Source: Halosolutus halophilus (GTDB lineage Archaea > Halobacteriota > Halobacteria > Halobacteriales > Natrialbaceae). From it: a stretch of 64,000 nucleotides of DNA. Position 1 is the stretch's first letter, and the number at the start of each line of letters is the position of its first letter. Position numbers and translations under genes: made by a program. The notes under the pieces were generated by a model. That model worked only from the letters and a program-made list of their open reading frames with translations, searched no databases and was not told where the DNA came from. The DNA lies in contig NZ_CP094974.1 of assembly GCF_022869805.1 (NCBI RefSeq), positions 4,216,001 through 4,280,000 on the forward strand. Reading direction: 5' to 3'. Below, piece after piece: positions 9,167-17,552 of this stretch.

Positions 9167-10368
9167 CGACGAAAGACGCGATCGACCTCGGGGAGTTCCA
9201 GTTCGAGTCCGGCGAGTCGATCCCCTCGCTGGAAGTCGCCTACGAGACCTACGGCGAGTTCACCGGCGACAACGCGGTGCTGGTCTGTCACGCGTTGACC
9301 GGCAGCGCCCACGTCGCCCGCCGGCCGGACGCGGGCGGCGAAACGGCGGGACAGGCCCGCGCCTGGTGGGGCGACGTCGTCGGCCCCGGGAAAGCGATCG
9401 ACACGAGCGAGTACTACGTCGTCTGTGCGAACAGCCCCGGTTCCTGTTACGGGACGACGGGCCCCGCCAGCGAGAACCCGGAGACGGGCGAGCCCTACGG
9501 CACCGACTTTCCCCCGGTGACGGTCGGCGACTGGACGCGCGCCCAGCGACGGCTGCTCGACGAACTCGGCGTCGGACGGATCCACGCCGTCGTCGGCGGC
9601 AGCGTCGGCGGGATGAACGTCCTGGACTGGCTGCGCCGGTATCCCGACGACGTCGAGCGCGCGGCCGCCGTCGCGGCCGCAGTCCGACTCGACGCCCAGT
9701 GTCTCGCGCTCGATACGGTCGCCAGGCGGGCCATCACGAGCGATCCGAACTGGAACGGCGGCCACTACTACGGCGGCCCGGAACCCGAGGACGGGCTAGC
9801 CCGTGCCCGTCAGATCGGCCACATCATGTATCTCTCGAAGAAGTCGATGGCCCGCAAGTTCGGCCGCCGCTCCGCCGGGCGGGAGGCGGTCCGCGAGGAA
9901 CCGCCGGACCCGGCGGCCGCCTTCTTCCCCTACCGCGAGGTGGAGTCCTACCTCGACTATCAGGCCGACAAGTTCACCGATCGGTTCGACGCGAACAGCT
10001 ACCTCTACATGACCCGGGCGATGGACGACTTCGACCTCGCGGCCGGCTACGAGTCGGACGCCGACGCGCTGGCGGCCTTCGAGGGCGAACTGCTCGTGCT
10101 GTCGTTTACCGGTGACTGGCACTTCACCGTCGAGCAGGCCGAGACGCTGGCCGAGGCCTGCCGGGAGACCGGCGTCGACGTCGCCCACCACGTCGTCGAG
10201 TCCGATCACGGCCACGACGCCTTCCTCGTCGAACCCGAGAAGGTCGGGCCGCCGCTCTCGGAACTGCTCTCGACCGGCCTCGGCGGTCGCACGATTTCGG
10301 ACACCGATTCCGACACCGACGAGTCGGAATCGTTCGCACCGGTCCACACGAGTCTCTTCTCGGAGTGA
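9163..10368 (+). CDS. metX: homoserine O-acetyltransferase
   Basis: A 401-residue alpha/beta-hydrolase acyltransferase. Early motifs [11 protein letters not shown] and the nucleophile elbow [12 protein letters not shown] (Ser147) are clear. The rest of the triad is Asp318 (FTGDWHF) and His351 (SDHGHDAF). It acetylates homoserine from acetyl-CoA, giving the substrate for the metY enzyme that overlaps it by 4 bp. An acidic, Asp/Ser/Thr-rich tail (about residues 372-392, [10 protein letters not shown]) follows the catalytic domain, a common haloarchaeal extension. MetX enzymes can use acetyl- or succinyl-CoA; I infer acetyl from the pairing with a sulfhydrylase. Confidence 0.92.
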   Translation: MTTKDAIDLGEFQFESGESIPSLEVAYETYGEFTGDNAVLVCHALTGSAHVARRPDAGGETAGQARAWWGDVVGPGKAIDTSEYYVVCANSPGSCYGTTGPASENPETGEPYGTDFPPVTVGDWTRAQRRLLDELGVGRIHAVVGGSVGGMNVLDWLRRYPDDVERAAAVAAAVRLDAQCLALDTVARRAITSDPNWNGGHYYGGPEPEDGLARARQIGHIMYLSKKSMARKFGRRSAGREAVREEPPDPAAAFFPYREVESYLDYQADKFTDRFDANSYLYMTRAMDDFDLAAGYESDADALAAFEGELLVLSFTGDWHFTVEQAETLAEACRETGVDVAHHVVESDHGHDAFLVEPEKVGPPLSELLSTGLGGRTISDTDSDTDESESFAPVHTSLFSE

Positions 10369-10524
10369 GAGCTGTTTTCATACCGTTGTGAGGGAGCGAT
10401 AGCACGGGACCGACCCGTTATTGGCGGTAGGTTCCCGCTCTCCGCTTTCGATCGCCACTCCGTTCCGGAGAGCGTCGATCGAGACGGACGGGGACGGCGG
10501 CGTCGAGTCGAATTCGAAACCGGA

Positions 10525-10908
10525 TCAATAAATCGTGTCGCAACCGGTGCCGCGATCGGCGGCCACGTACTGCTCGACGGGCAGGCCGCCGGATCGGCGG
10601 CGGGCGAGCCAGCGCCGGAGGTCGTGAGCGAACAGGACGGGGCTCTCGACGCGGGCGAGTCGGCCGGAGAGTCCCTGCGGTGAGCGGACGAGCGCGATCA
10701 GGGCCCACATCGAACCGGCAGCGATCGCACCGGCGGCGGAGAAGGCCATCCCGAGGGACAGGAAGGTCAGTCCGTAGACGAACCCGATCCCCATCGACGG
10801 CAGGCTCGTCCCCAGCGGTACGTTCGCGGTCGCGTCACGGAGCGTCGGTGCGAGAAAGACGATCGAGAGCCCGCTTCCGAGCATGAAGACGAAATCTTGC
10901 CACATCAT
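10525..10908 (-). CDS. membrane protein of unknown function
   Basis: A 127-residue protein starting with two Met codons (10908 and 10905). The first half has about three hydrophobic segments (FVFMLGSGLSIVFLAP, MGIGFVYGLTFLSLGMAF, and an AAGAIAAGSMWALIALV helix). The second half is a soluble basic tail (about residues 72-127) ending in DTIY. I do not recognise the family. It reads on the same strand as the serB gene upstream, with a gap of about 95 bp. The good haloarchaeal codon pattern supports it. Confidence 0.6.
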   Translation of the reverse strand: MMWQDFVFMLGSGLSIVFLAPTLRDATANVPLGTSLPSMGIGFVYGLTFLSLGMAFSAAGAIAAGSMWALIALVRSPQGLSGRLARVESPVLFAHDLRRWLARRRSGGLPVEQYVAADRGTGCDTIY

Positions 10909-11003
10909 CGAAGCAACTTACTCGGTCACGAGTTAATAACTCCCTCGGTCCCGAAATGGGAGCGTATCCCGGACAGACAGCCGGGAAAGACAGTCCAGTG
11001 GGA

Positions 11004-11654
11004 TTACGACTGTTCGAGAACACCCCGCTCGAGCAACGTCTCGCGAACCTCGGCCATCGACGTCGCGACGACCTCACAGTTCGGTTCGACCGCCGGTTTC
11101 GGCTGAAACCCGATCGAGAGACCCGCCACCTGCAACATCGGCAGGTCGTTAGCACCATCGCCGATCGCGACGGTTTCGCCCATGACGACACCCACGTCGT
11201 CGGCCAGGTTCGCGAGTGCGTCGTCCTTGGTTCCCTCGATCAGAGGCCCCTCGACGTCGCCGGTCAGTTCGGTTCCGTCGTCGGTCATCGGCAACCGGTT
11301 CGAGACGATGTGGTCGACGGCGACCCCCTCGCGATCGAGGGCCGCCGCGACGCCGCGTTCGAACCCGCCCGTCAGGATGGCCGTCGTGACGCCGGCCTCG
11401 TTCAGTTCCGCGATCAGGTCGGCGGCACCCGCCCGGAGTTGGACCTCGTCGAATGCGGCCTCGGCGTCGTCCGCCGGGAGGCCCTCGAGCAGCGCGGCGC
11501 GCTCGCGGAGGCTCTCGGCGTAGCCGATCTCGTCGTTCATCGCGCGCTCGGTGATCTCGGTCATGTCGTCGGCGACGTTGCAGCGATCGCCGAGCAACAC
11601 GGTCATCTCGGAGTCGGAAAGCGTCCCGTCGAAGTCGAAAGCGACGACTGTCAT
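11004..11654 (-). CDS. serB: phosphoserine phosphatase (HAD superfamily)
   Basis: A 216-residue HAD phosphatase. The nucleophile motif is VAFDFDGTLSD (Asp7 and Asp9). The cap domain follows, then the second motif TAILTGGF and the metal-binding motif IGDGANDLPML. The last step of serine synthesis is phosphoserine to serine. The length and all motifs are normal for SerB. A TATA-like GTTTATT lies about 27 nt upstream of the ATG, so a leaderless transcript is likely. serA lies 3.4 kb away on the other strand, so this is not an operon. Other small-molecule HAD substrates are possible but less likely. Confidence 0.9.
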   Translation of the reverse strand: MTVVAFDFDGTLSDSEMTVLLGDRCNVADDMTEITERAMNDEIGYAESLRERAALLEGLPADDAEAAFDEVQLRAGAADLIAELNEAGVTTAILTGGFERGVAAALDREGVAVDHIVSNRLPMTDDGTELTGDVEGPLIEGTKDDALANLADDVGVVMGETVAIGDGANDLPMLQVAGLSIGFQPKPAVEPNCEVVATSMAEVRETLLERGVLEQS

Positions 11655-11677
11655 CGCTCGCCGCTTGTCGGGCCCCG

Positions 11678-11684
11678 AATAAAC
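11678..11684 (-). promoter_or_regulatory. TATA-like element of serB
   Basis: GTTTATT on the minus strand, centred about 27 nt before the serB ATG at 11654; the spacing fits a leaderless start. Confidence 0.45.
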
Positions 11685-11836
11685 CAGTTCAGGTTTCGGT
11701 CGACGCGGCGCGCGATCGCCCCTCGACCCGAAACGATGGGGCGACGGGGGCGGGATCCCACCCGTCCGCGAACGCGAACGACCGCGGGAAACACCTTATC
11801 GAAATGGTTATTTCCCGAGACGCACTGGCCGAGTAT

Positions 11837-12568
11837 ATGTCATCTGAACCCCACCTCGAGTACGACAAGGGACCACCCCTCGACGACGGAACGGAAACCG
11901 AGAACGAAAGCGATCGTACCGGAACGGACGACGAACCGGAGCCGCCGGACGTCGGCGAGACGCAGCAGCCGACCGCGACCGCCCCACCCTGGGTAGCGGG
12001 GCTGTGTTCGGGGGCGGGTGCGTTCGTGGTCGTCTTCGCGGTGATCTACCAGTTGACCAGTTCGATGTTCGCTGCTGGTACGTTCGCCCGCATGGAGCAG
12101 GAACCCAACCGGTGGGCGATCGCCGGACTCTCCACGCTCGGCAGTCACGGCGCGACGATCGAACAGGGCGGTGAGCAAGTACAGGCCGGGTTCGCCACGT
12201 ACGCCGGACTCACGTCCCACGTTACCACGCTGGTTCCGGTCGTCGTGCTGGCGCTGGCCGGCTACCTCCTCGTCCGGTACGCCCGACTCGAGACGCGCGC
12301 CGACGCTGGACAGGCGATCGGGTCGATGGGGCTGGCCTACCTCGTGCTGGCGACCGGGCTCGCACAGATCGCCAGGTGGACTCCCGAAGAGGAACGGGTC
12401 GGCACAACCGGCGACCCCAATCAGATCGCCGTCCCGGTCGACGCCGGAACGGTCCTCACGCTCGCCGTCACCGTGTTCGTCTTCGCGGGGCTCGGCGCGG
12501 CGATCGCTGCGCTTCCGCGATTACTCGAGAGCGGACTGGCGGCCGGTGACGCGGACAGCGGCGACTGA
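11837..12568 (+). CDS. multi-pass membrane protein, unknown function
   Basis: A 243-residue protein. The acidic cytoplasm-like N-terminus (about residues 1-50, rich in Asp/Glu/Thr/Pro) is followed by about four or five hydrophobic helices: FVVVFAVIYQL, VVVLALAGYLLV, AYLVLATGLAQIA and LTLAVTVFVFAGLGAAIAAL. The ATG at 11837 (MSSEPHLEYDK) is chosen over one 11 codons upstream because a TATA-like GTTATTTC sits about 27 nt before it. I recognise a haloarchaeal membrane-protein style but no named family. It ends 32 bp from the convergent UspA gene. Confidence 0.65.
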   Translation: MSSEPHLEYDKGPPLDDGTETENESDRTGTDDEPEPPDVGETQQPTATAPPWVAGLCSGAGAFVVVFAVIYQLTSSMFAAGTFARMEQEPNRWAIAGLSTLGSHGATIEQGGEQVQAGFATYAGLTSHVTTLVPVVVLALAGYLLVRYARLETRADAGQAIGSMGLAYLVLATGLAQIARWTPEEERVGTTGDPNQIAVPVDAGTVLTLAVTVFVFAGLGAAIAALPRLLESGLAAGDADSGD

Positions 12569-12600
12569 CGTTTCGACGCTCCGTCGCTGGACCCCTCGAA

Positions 12601-13050
12601 TCACTCCTCGACCGGCGTCTTGACGATCGTCACCGGCCGCGAGGCCAGCCGCGCGACGCGATCGGTGACGCTGCCGAGGAGGCGACGGTACTCGCCCGAT
12701 CGCTCCTTCGATCCCATGACAAGCAGGTCGACGTCCTCGTCGGCGGCGTAGTCGAGGATCTCCTCGTGGGGCCGACCGTGCCTGACGGCCACCGTCGGCT
12801 CGAGTCCCGCCTCCCGTGCGGCGTCGGCCGCAGCCTCGAGCGCGTCTTCGCCGACCTGTTCGAGCGCAGCCTCGAGGCCCTCGAACTCGTGGACGTACTC
12901 GTCCCCGGTGTACGAACTGTAGACGTCGCTGTCGACGATGTACAGCAGGTGAAGGTCGGCGTCCGCGTGTTCGGCGAGGGCGATCGCGTGTTCGGTCGCC
13001 AGTTCCGTCCCCTTCTCCGCGTCCGTCGGCAGGAGGATCCGATCGTACAT
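12601..13050 (-). CDS. universal stress protein (UspA family)
   Basis: A 149-residue single Usp domain. It begins MYDRILLPTDAEKG and ends with the nucleotide-binding-type segment VMGSKERSGEYRRLLGSV and RPVTIVK. The GSKxRSG...GS pattern fits the GX2GX9G(S/T) ATP-binding class approximately. Haloarchaea have many UspA paralogues, with roles in stress survival or regulation of neighbouring transporters. TTTATC at 13075-13080, about 27 nt before the ATG, is a probable TATA box. It is one of three UspA genes in the window and is convergent with the upstream membrane-protein gene. Confidence 0.9.
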   Translation of the reverse strand: MYDRILLPTDAEKGTELATEHAIALAEHADADLHLLYIVDSDVYSSYTGDEYVHEFEGLEAALEQVGEDALEAAADAAREAGLEPTVAVRHGRPHEEILDYAADEDVDLLVMGSKERSGEYRRLLGSVTDRVARLASRPVTIVKTPVEE

Positions 13051-13231
13051 ACGAACGTGTTCGTCGAGTAACCCGATAAAGCCACGTCACGCTCCCGTCC
13101 GCTGGGAACGGGGCCGCCCGAAGACGGCCGAGAGTCGCCGCCATCGCAACGTCTTTGGCTCGAGCGTCACCAGTGGCGACAATGACAGTCCTGTCGCGGG
13201 AACGCCCGCCGATCGCGTTCCCGGTGGTGGC

Positions 13232-14128
13232 GTGACGAGCGCGACCGCCGAGGTCGTCGCCCTCGCGCTGATCCCCGCTCTCCTCTGGGGATTCACGCCG
13301 ATTTTCGACAAGCGCGGAATGGCCGCGGGCGGTGGCTCCGTCCAGGCGTCGCTGGTCGTCGTGGTCGTCGACTCGGCGATCTACTGGCTCGTCATCGCTG
13401 CGCTCGACGGCCGATCGGCGTTTGCGGGACTCACGACGGAGGCGATCGCGATCTTCGGGTTCGCCGGCGTCGTCGGGACCGCGCTCGGGCGGATCACGAT
13501 CTTCGTCGGCGTCGACAAGGTCGGTGCGAGTCTCAACAGCGCGATCCTCAGCACGCGCCCGCTGTTCGCGACGCTGATCGCGCTCGTCTTCCTCGGCGAA
13601 CCGCTGGGCCCGGTGACGGGAGCCGGAATCCTCGTGCTCGTCGCCGGCCTGGCGATCCTCACCGTCTCGAAGGGCGGCGACATCGGCGGCTGGCAGCCCC
13701 GCGATCTGCTGTGGCCGATCGCCGCCGCCGCGACGTTCGCCGTGGCGAACGTCAGCCGTCGGTACGGAATGACCGAGACGCCGCTCTCGGCGCTCGAGGC
13801 GGTCACGATCAACGAGACGGTAGGGCTGATCGCGCTCGTCGCCTTCGTGGTAGCCACCGACGGCCTCGACGTCCTCGATCGACCGCGGGAGTCCTACCAG
13901 TACTTCGTCGGCAGTGGGCTGTTGACCACCGTCGCGATGCTCTCGCTGATGGCGGCGCTGGGACTCGACGCGGGTCGGATCGCGATCGTCGATCCGCTGG
14001 TCGCGACCGCGCCGCTGTTCACGCTGCTCTTTGCGGCCGTCCTGTTGCGCGACCTCGAACGGGTGACGAAAGGTGTCGTGGCGGGTGCCACGCTGGTCGT
14101 CGTCGGCGTCGCGTTGATCACGGTCTAG
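13232..14128 (+). CDS. EamA-family (DMT) transporter
   Basis: A 298-residue protein of about ten helices in two EamA repeats. The first repeat starts VALALIPALLWGFTPIFDKRGM, and each repeat ends in a conserved helix (FLGEPLGPVTGAGILVLVAG; RDLERVTKGVVAGATLVVVG). It is a probable metabolite or drug exporter; the substrate is unknown. The start is GTG at 13232 (MTSATAEV); the only nearby upstream ATG is out of frame. It is shorter and lacks the tail of the EamA gene at 2.9 kb, so the two are distant paralogues. It is convergent with the PEBP gene. Confidence 0.85.
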   Translation: MTSATAEVVALALIPALLWGFTPIFDKRGMAAGGGSVQASLVVVVVDSAIYWLVIAALDGRSAFAGLTTEAIAIFGFAGVVGTALGRITIFVGVDKVGASLNSAILSTRPLFATLIALVFLGEPLGPVTGAGILVLVAGLAILTVSKGGDIGGWQPRDLLWPIAAAATFAVANVSRRYGMTETPLSALEAVTINETVGLIALVAFVVATDGLDVLDRPRESYQYFVGSGLLTTVAMLSLMAALGLDAGRIAIVDPLVATAPLFTLLFAAVLLRDLERVTKGVVAGATLVVVGVALITV

Positions 14129-14154
14129 CCGACTGGAACTCGGATTTCAGCCGG

Positions 14155-14700
14155 TCACGGACGGAGCCCGCTCGGTCCCTCGGTGTTGAAGACGGACCCC
14201 TGCTCGGCGCTGTACTGTCCGGTCAGTTCGCCAGCGGCCAGGACCGCCCCCTCGAGACCGATCGTCGAGGCGATTCGGGCCCGTCTCGTCTCGGGTGGGA
14301 CGTCGAGATCGAGATCGAGCGCGTAGACTCTGAACCGGTAGGTTTCGGTCCGCCCGGGCGGTGGAGACGGGCCACCCCACCCCTGCCGGAGGAAGTCGTT
14401 GTACCCCTCGATGGCGTCGTCGGTGATCCCGTTTCTCGGGAGCGCCTCCGTATCGGGGTCGATCCCCCAGGCCAGCCAGTGAATCCAGGGGTGATCGACG
14501 ACCTCGGCCGCCTCGGGGTGGATCATCGTCACGAGGAGGGACTCGGCCGCGTCAGGGACGCCGTCGATCCGGAGTTCGGGATTCTCGTTTTCGTTGGTGA
14601 AGCCGGTCCAGTCGGGGAGTCGCGTGCCGTATTCGAAATCGGGACTGGTGACCGTGAGCGGGTCCGCGTCGTCTAGCGCCGAGGTAAGTGCCCCAATCAT
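14155..14700 (-). CDS. YbhB/YbcL (PEBP) family protein
   Basis: A 181-residue phosphatidylethanolamine-binding-like protein of the bacterial/archaeal YbhB group. The DPEA-type ligand loop reads IHPEAAEVVDHPWIHWLAWGID. The GITDDAIEGYNDFLRQGWGGPSPPPGRTETYRFRVYAL stretch, spanning about residues 90-130, carries the conserved GxxGPxPP/HxY-like core, here GWGGPSPPPG. The function of archaeal members is not established; ligand binding or protease inhibition has been suggested. An AT palindrome just upstream holds its TATA box. Confidence 0.85.
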   Translation of the reverse strand: MIGALTSALDDADPLTVTSPDFEYGTRLPDWTGFTNENENPELRIDGVPDAAESLLVTMIHPEAAEVVDHPWIHWLAWGIDPDTEALPRNGITDDAIEGYNDFLRQGWGGPSPPPGRTETYRFRVYALDLDLDVPPETRRARIASTIGLEGAVLAAGELTGQYSAEQGSVFNTEGPSGLRP

Positions 14701-14720
14701 TTAGACCCGATATGATTTCT

Positions 14721-14734
14721 AATTATATATAATT
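14721..14734 (-). promoter_or_regulatory. palindromic TATA region of the PEBP gene
   Basis: AATTATATATAATT is a perfect 14-bp palindrome centred about 27 nt upstream of the PEBP ATG at 14700. Being symmetric it could also fire toward serA, but serA has its own TATA-like element closer to its start. Confidence 0.55.
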
Positions 14735-14989
14735 TCGGGTGGATGCAGGTGGGTGCCGCGGGAGTACCGCCCCGTCCGACGCGACCTGCGAGGGCGTGCG
14801 AGTACGAAAACCGACCACCGTATCGCTGCCTGTGGACGGGTGGCTGGACGAGTCGAACGATCGTTCCGGGTCGTTCGTCCGATCGAATCCGGGGCAGACG
14901 TGGAAACTGCACGCCCGATCGAATCCGGGGCGGGCACGGGGACGAGACCGTCGGAGGTAGTTTTTGCCACCGCCAGCGACAACGGAAGG
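14735..14989. repeat. intergenic region with a 36-bp-spaced direct repeat
   Basis: The intergenic stretch between the PEBP and serA genes. It contains two copies of CGATCGAATCCGGGGC (starting near 14880 and 14916), 36 bp apart. A plus-strand reading frame continuous with serA crosses it, but the encoded residues are not SerA-like and the TATA element near 14992 lies inside it. So it is treated as non-coding. Confidence 0.4.
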
Positions 14990-14996
14990 GTTTACC
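14990..14996 (+). promoter_or_regulatory. TATA-like element of serA
   Basis: GTTTACC, centred about 27 nt before the serA ATG at 15020. It decides against the longer in-frame start near 14753. Confidence 0.5.
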
Positions 14997-15019
14997 TCTT
15001 CCACCCGATTGTCTCGCGC

Positions 15020-16606
15020 ATGAAGGTACTCGTCACGGACCCGATCGCCGACGCGGGTCTGGACGTTCTCAGAGACGCCGGCCACGAGGTCGAAACAGGC
15101 TACGAACTGGAAGGCGAGGAACTCCTCGCGGCGGTATCGGACGCGAACGGGCTGATCGTCCGCTCGGGAACCGAAGTCACCGACGACGTGCTCGAAGCCG
15201 GCGAGGACCTCGTCATCGTCGGCCGGGCCGGCATCGGCGTCGACAACATCGACATCGAGGCCGCGACCGACGAGGGCGTCATCGTCGCCAACGCCCCCGA
15301 GGGCAACGTGCGCGCGGCCGCCGAACACACCGTCGCGATGACGTTCGCGACCGCCCGATCGATCCCGCAGGCGCACATCCGCCTGAAGAACGGCGAGTGG
15401 GCGAAAAGCGACTACCTCGGCGCGGAACTCGACGGGAAGACCCTGGGCATCGTGGGCCTCGGCCGCGTCGGCCAGGAGGTCGCCAAGAAACTCGACTCGC
15501 TCGGGATGGACATCGTCGCGTTCGACCCCTACATCTCCGAGGAACGCGCCGATCGGCTCGGCGCCGAACTCGTCGACTTCGAACCGTGCCTCGAGCGGGC
15601 CGACTTCCTGACGATCCACACGCCGCTGACCCCCGAGACGGAAGGGATGATCGGCGCGGAGGAACTCGACCTGCTGGAGGGGGGCCACCTCGTCAACGTC
15701 GGGCGCGGCGGCATCGTCCAGGAGGACGCGCTGGCGGCGAAAGTCGAGGACGGGACCCTCGCCGGCGCGGCACTGGACGTCTTCGCCGAGGAGCCGCTGC
15801 CGGCCGACTCGCCGCTGCTGGAGCACGACGACGTCATCGTCACGCCCCACCTCGGGGCCTCGACCGAAGCGGCCCAGGAGAACGTCGCCACCTCGACGGC
15901 CGACCAGGTCAACGCCGCGCTGGCCGGCGAACCCGTCGCGAACGCGCTGAACGCGCCGTCGATCGACGAGAGCGCCTTCCCCCGCCTCGAACCGTACATC
16001 GAGATCGCCGAGACCGCGGGCAAGGTCGCCGCCCAGTTGCTCAAGGGGCGCATCGAGGAAGTCGAAGTCACCTACGAGGGCGACATCGCCGACGAGGACG
16101 TCGAGTTCGTCACCGCGTCGGCGCTGAAGGGCGTCTTCGAACCGCTCGAGTGGCAGGTCAACGCCGTCAACGCGCCTCAGATCGCCGAGGACCGCGGTGT
16201 CGACGTCACCGAATCCAAGACCCGCCAGGCCGAGGACTTCCAGAGCCTCGTCTCGGTGACCGTCAGCAACGGCGATCACGAGGTTACGGTCGACGGGACC
16301 CTCTTCGCCGGCGACGACCCGCGGATCGTCCGCGTGGACGGCTACCGCGTCGACGCCATCCCCCACGGGAAGATGGTCGTCACGCGAAACACCGACGAAC
16401 CCGGCGTCATCGGCCTCATCGGCTCCGTGATGGGCAAACACGGCGTCAACATCGCCGGTATGTTCAACGCCCGCGAGACGATCGGCGGCGAGGCACTGAC
16501 CGTCTACAACGTCGATAGCGAGGTCCCCAGCGCCGCGAAAGACGAACTCGAATCCGACGAACGGATCATCGGCGTCGACTACATCACGCTGAACGGGCAG
16601 GCGTAG
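15020..16606 (+). CDS. serA: D-3-phosphoglycerate dehydrogenase
   Basis: A 528-residue long-form SerA. Order: substrate-binding segment (MKVLVTDPIADAGLDVL), NAD-binding fold with GLGRVGQEVAKKL (about residues 144-156), the catalytic-site loop NVGRGGIVQEDAL, the conserved HLGASTEAAQENVA helix, an intervening allosteric (ASB) domain, and a C-terminal ACT domain (KMVVTRNTDEPGVIGLIGSVMG). It oxidises 3-phosphoglycerate to 3-phosphohydroxypyruvate, the first committed step of serine synthesis. The ACT domain suggests serine feedback control. The start is set by homology and the promoter. serB lies 3.4 kb away. Confidence 0.95.
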   Translation: MKVLVTDPIADAGLDVLRDAGHEVETGYELEGEELLAAVSDANGLIVRSGTEVTDDVLEAGEDLVIVGRAGIGVDNIDIEAATDEGVIVANAPEGNVRAAAEHTVAMTFATARSIPQAHIRLKNGEWAKSDYLGAELDGKTLGIVGLGRVGQEVAKKLDSLGMDIVAFDPYISEERADRLGAELVDFEPCLERADFLTIHTPLTPETEGMIGAEELDLLEGGHLVNVGRGGIVQEDALAAKVEDGTLAGAALDVFAEEPLPADSPLLEHDDVIVTPHLGASTEAAQENVATSTADQVNAALAGEPVANALNAPSIDESAFPRLEPYIEIAETAGKVAAQLLKGRIEEVEVTYEGDIADEDVEFVTASALKGVFEPLEWQVNAVNAPQIAEDRGVDVTESKTRQAEDFQSLVSVTVSNGDHEVTVDGTLFAGDDPRIVRVDGYRVDAIPHGKMVVTRNTDEPGVIGLIGSVMGKHGVNIAGMFNARETIGGEALTVYNVDSEVPSAAKDELESDERIIGVDYITLNGQA

Positions 16607-16825
16607 ATCTGCCGGATCGCGATTCGAAAACGACTACTCCCCGCTCGGCGTCGCTCAGTCGGCGATCGTCACCTCGTTTCTCGCCTGGTCTCCGGCATAC
16701 CGACGACGGAGGATCCACCGCTGTGCCCCTCGGCAGCGACGGTTTCGACCGACCGCGTGTCGAGGGTCACCACGCCCTCGGGGACCAACCCGCGGAGACG
16801 CTGGACTCGGATGCGCGCGGTGGCG
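16607..16825 (-). other. possible remnant of a minus-strand coding region
   Basis: 218 bp between serA and the methyltransferase. Read on the minus strand, one frame gives RIRVQRLRGLVPEGVVTLD, and another, after a shift, gives a natural-looking end RYAGDQARNEVTIAD followed by a stop at about 16655. Neither has a start or recognisable domain. It may be a frameshifted gene tail or chance. Confidence 0.2.
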
Positions 16826-17434
16826 TTACTCCCGGTATTCGGCCATCACGAACGGGACCGAACTCCCGAGCGGATCGTCGACGCGGCGCTCCCAGACGAT
16901 CTCGAAGCCGGCCGCCTCGAGCCCCGCTCGGGTCCGGCGACGGCCGGGCGTGCTGAAGAACATCGCTCGGCCACTTCCGAGCCAGTCGCGGCGAACTGTC
17001 TCGTATCCCGTCGACCCGACCGTCGTGAGGAGTCGCCCGCCCGGTTGGAGGACGCGCGCGAACTCCTCGTAGACCGCCGGGTGCTCCGCCCTGGGCACGT
17101 GGAAGACGGCGTGGTACGCCGTGATCCCGCCGATCGAGTCCGCCGCGAGCGGGAGGGCCGTCATCTCGCCCTGGACGAGGCCGGCCCCGGGGACGTTCGC
17201 CGCAGCCAGCTCGAGTTGACGGCCAGAAAGGTCGAGGCCGATCCGCTCGACCCCGGTGAGGTTCGCGAGCGTGCGCATCCCGTCGCCACAGCCGACGTCG
17301 AGGACGGTCGCGTCCGCGGGGAGCGCCTCGAGCAGTTCGTCGATCAGCGCGGCGTCTTCCCCGTCGGCTCGGCGATTCCTGGCGTAGTCGTCGGCGACGG
17401 CATCCCACGCCCGCCGGAGTTCCTGTCGGTCCAT
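16826..17434 (-). CDS. class I SAM-dependent methyltransferase
   Basis: A 202-residue Rossmann-fold methyltransferase. The N-terminus MDRQELRRAWDAVADDYARNR is followed by motif I VLDVGCGDGMRTL, the acidic end of strand 2 (IGLDLSG), the AYHAVFHV motif IV region, and RVLQPGGRLL. It resembles small-molecule or tRNA-type methyltransferases of the UbiE/SmtA group; the substrate is not predictable. ATG at 17434 was chosen because the 53 codons upstream of it are not domain-like and the N-terminal helix starts there. It is divergent from the hypothetical gene at 17553. Confidence 0.85.
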   Translation of the reverse strand: MDRQELRRAWDAVADDYARNRRADGEDAALIDELLEALPADATVLDVGCGDGMRTLANLTGVERIGLDLSGRQLELAAANVPGAGLVQGEMTALPLAADSIGGITAYHAVFHVPRAEHPAVYEEFARVLQPGGRLLTTVGSTGYETVRRDWLGSGRAMFFSTPGRRRTRAGLEAAGFEIVWERRVDDPLGSSVPFVMAEYRE

Positions 17435-17552
17435 GGGCGGGAGACGGGCCCGGACGGCATGGCGCTGGTGCCAAACGGGTGCGCCGACGGGATTCGATCC
17501 GATCGGCCGCGTTGGCCGTAGGCTCTTGTCGTTCGGGCTCGTAGGGGCGGCG

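Noticed and set aside
12601-13050. Treating the UspA gene as a two-component or kinase protein
   Set aside because: The motifs fit only the UspA fold. No kinase or receiver motif is present.
14753-15019. An N-terminal extension of serA by 89 codons
   Set aside because: The extra residues do not match SerA, and a TATA-like element lies inside the region at the right distance from ATG 15020.
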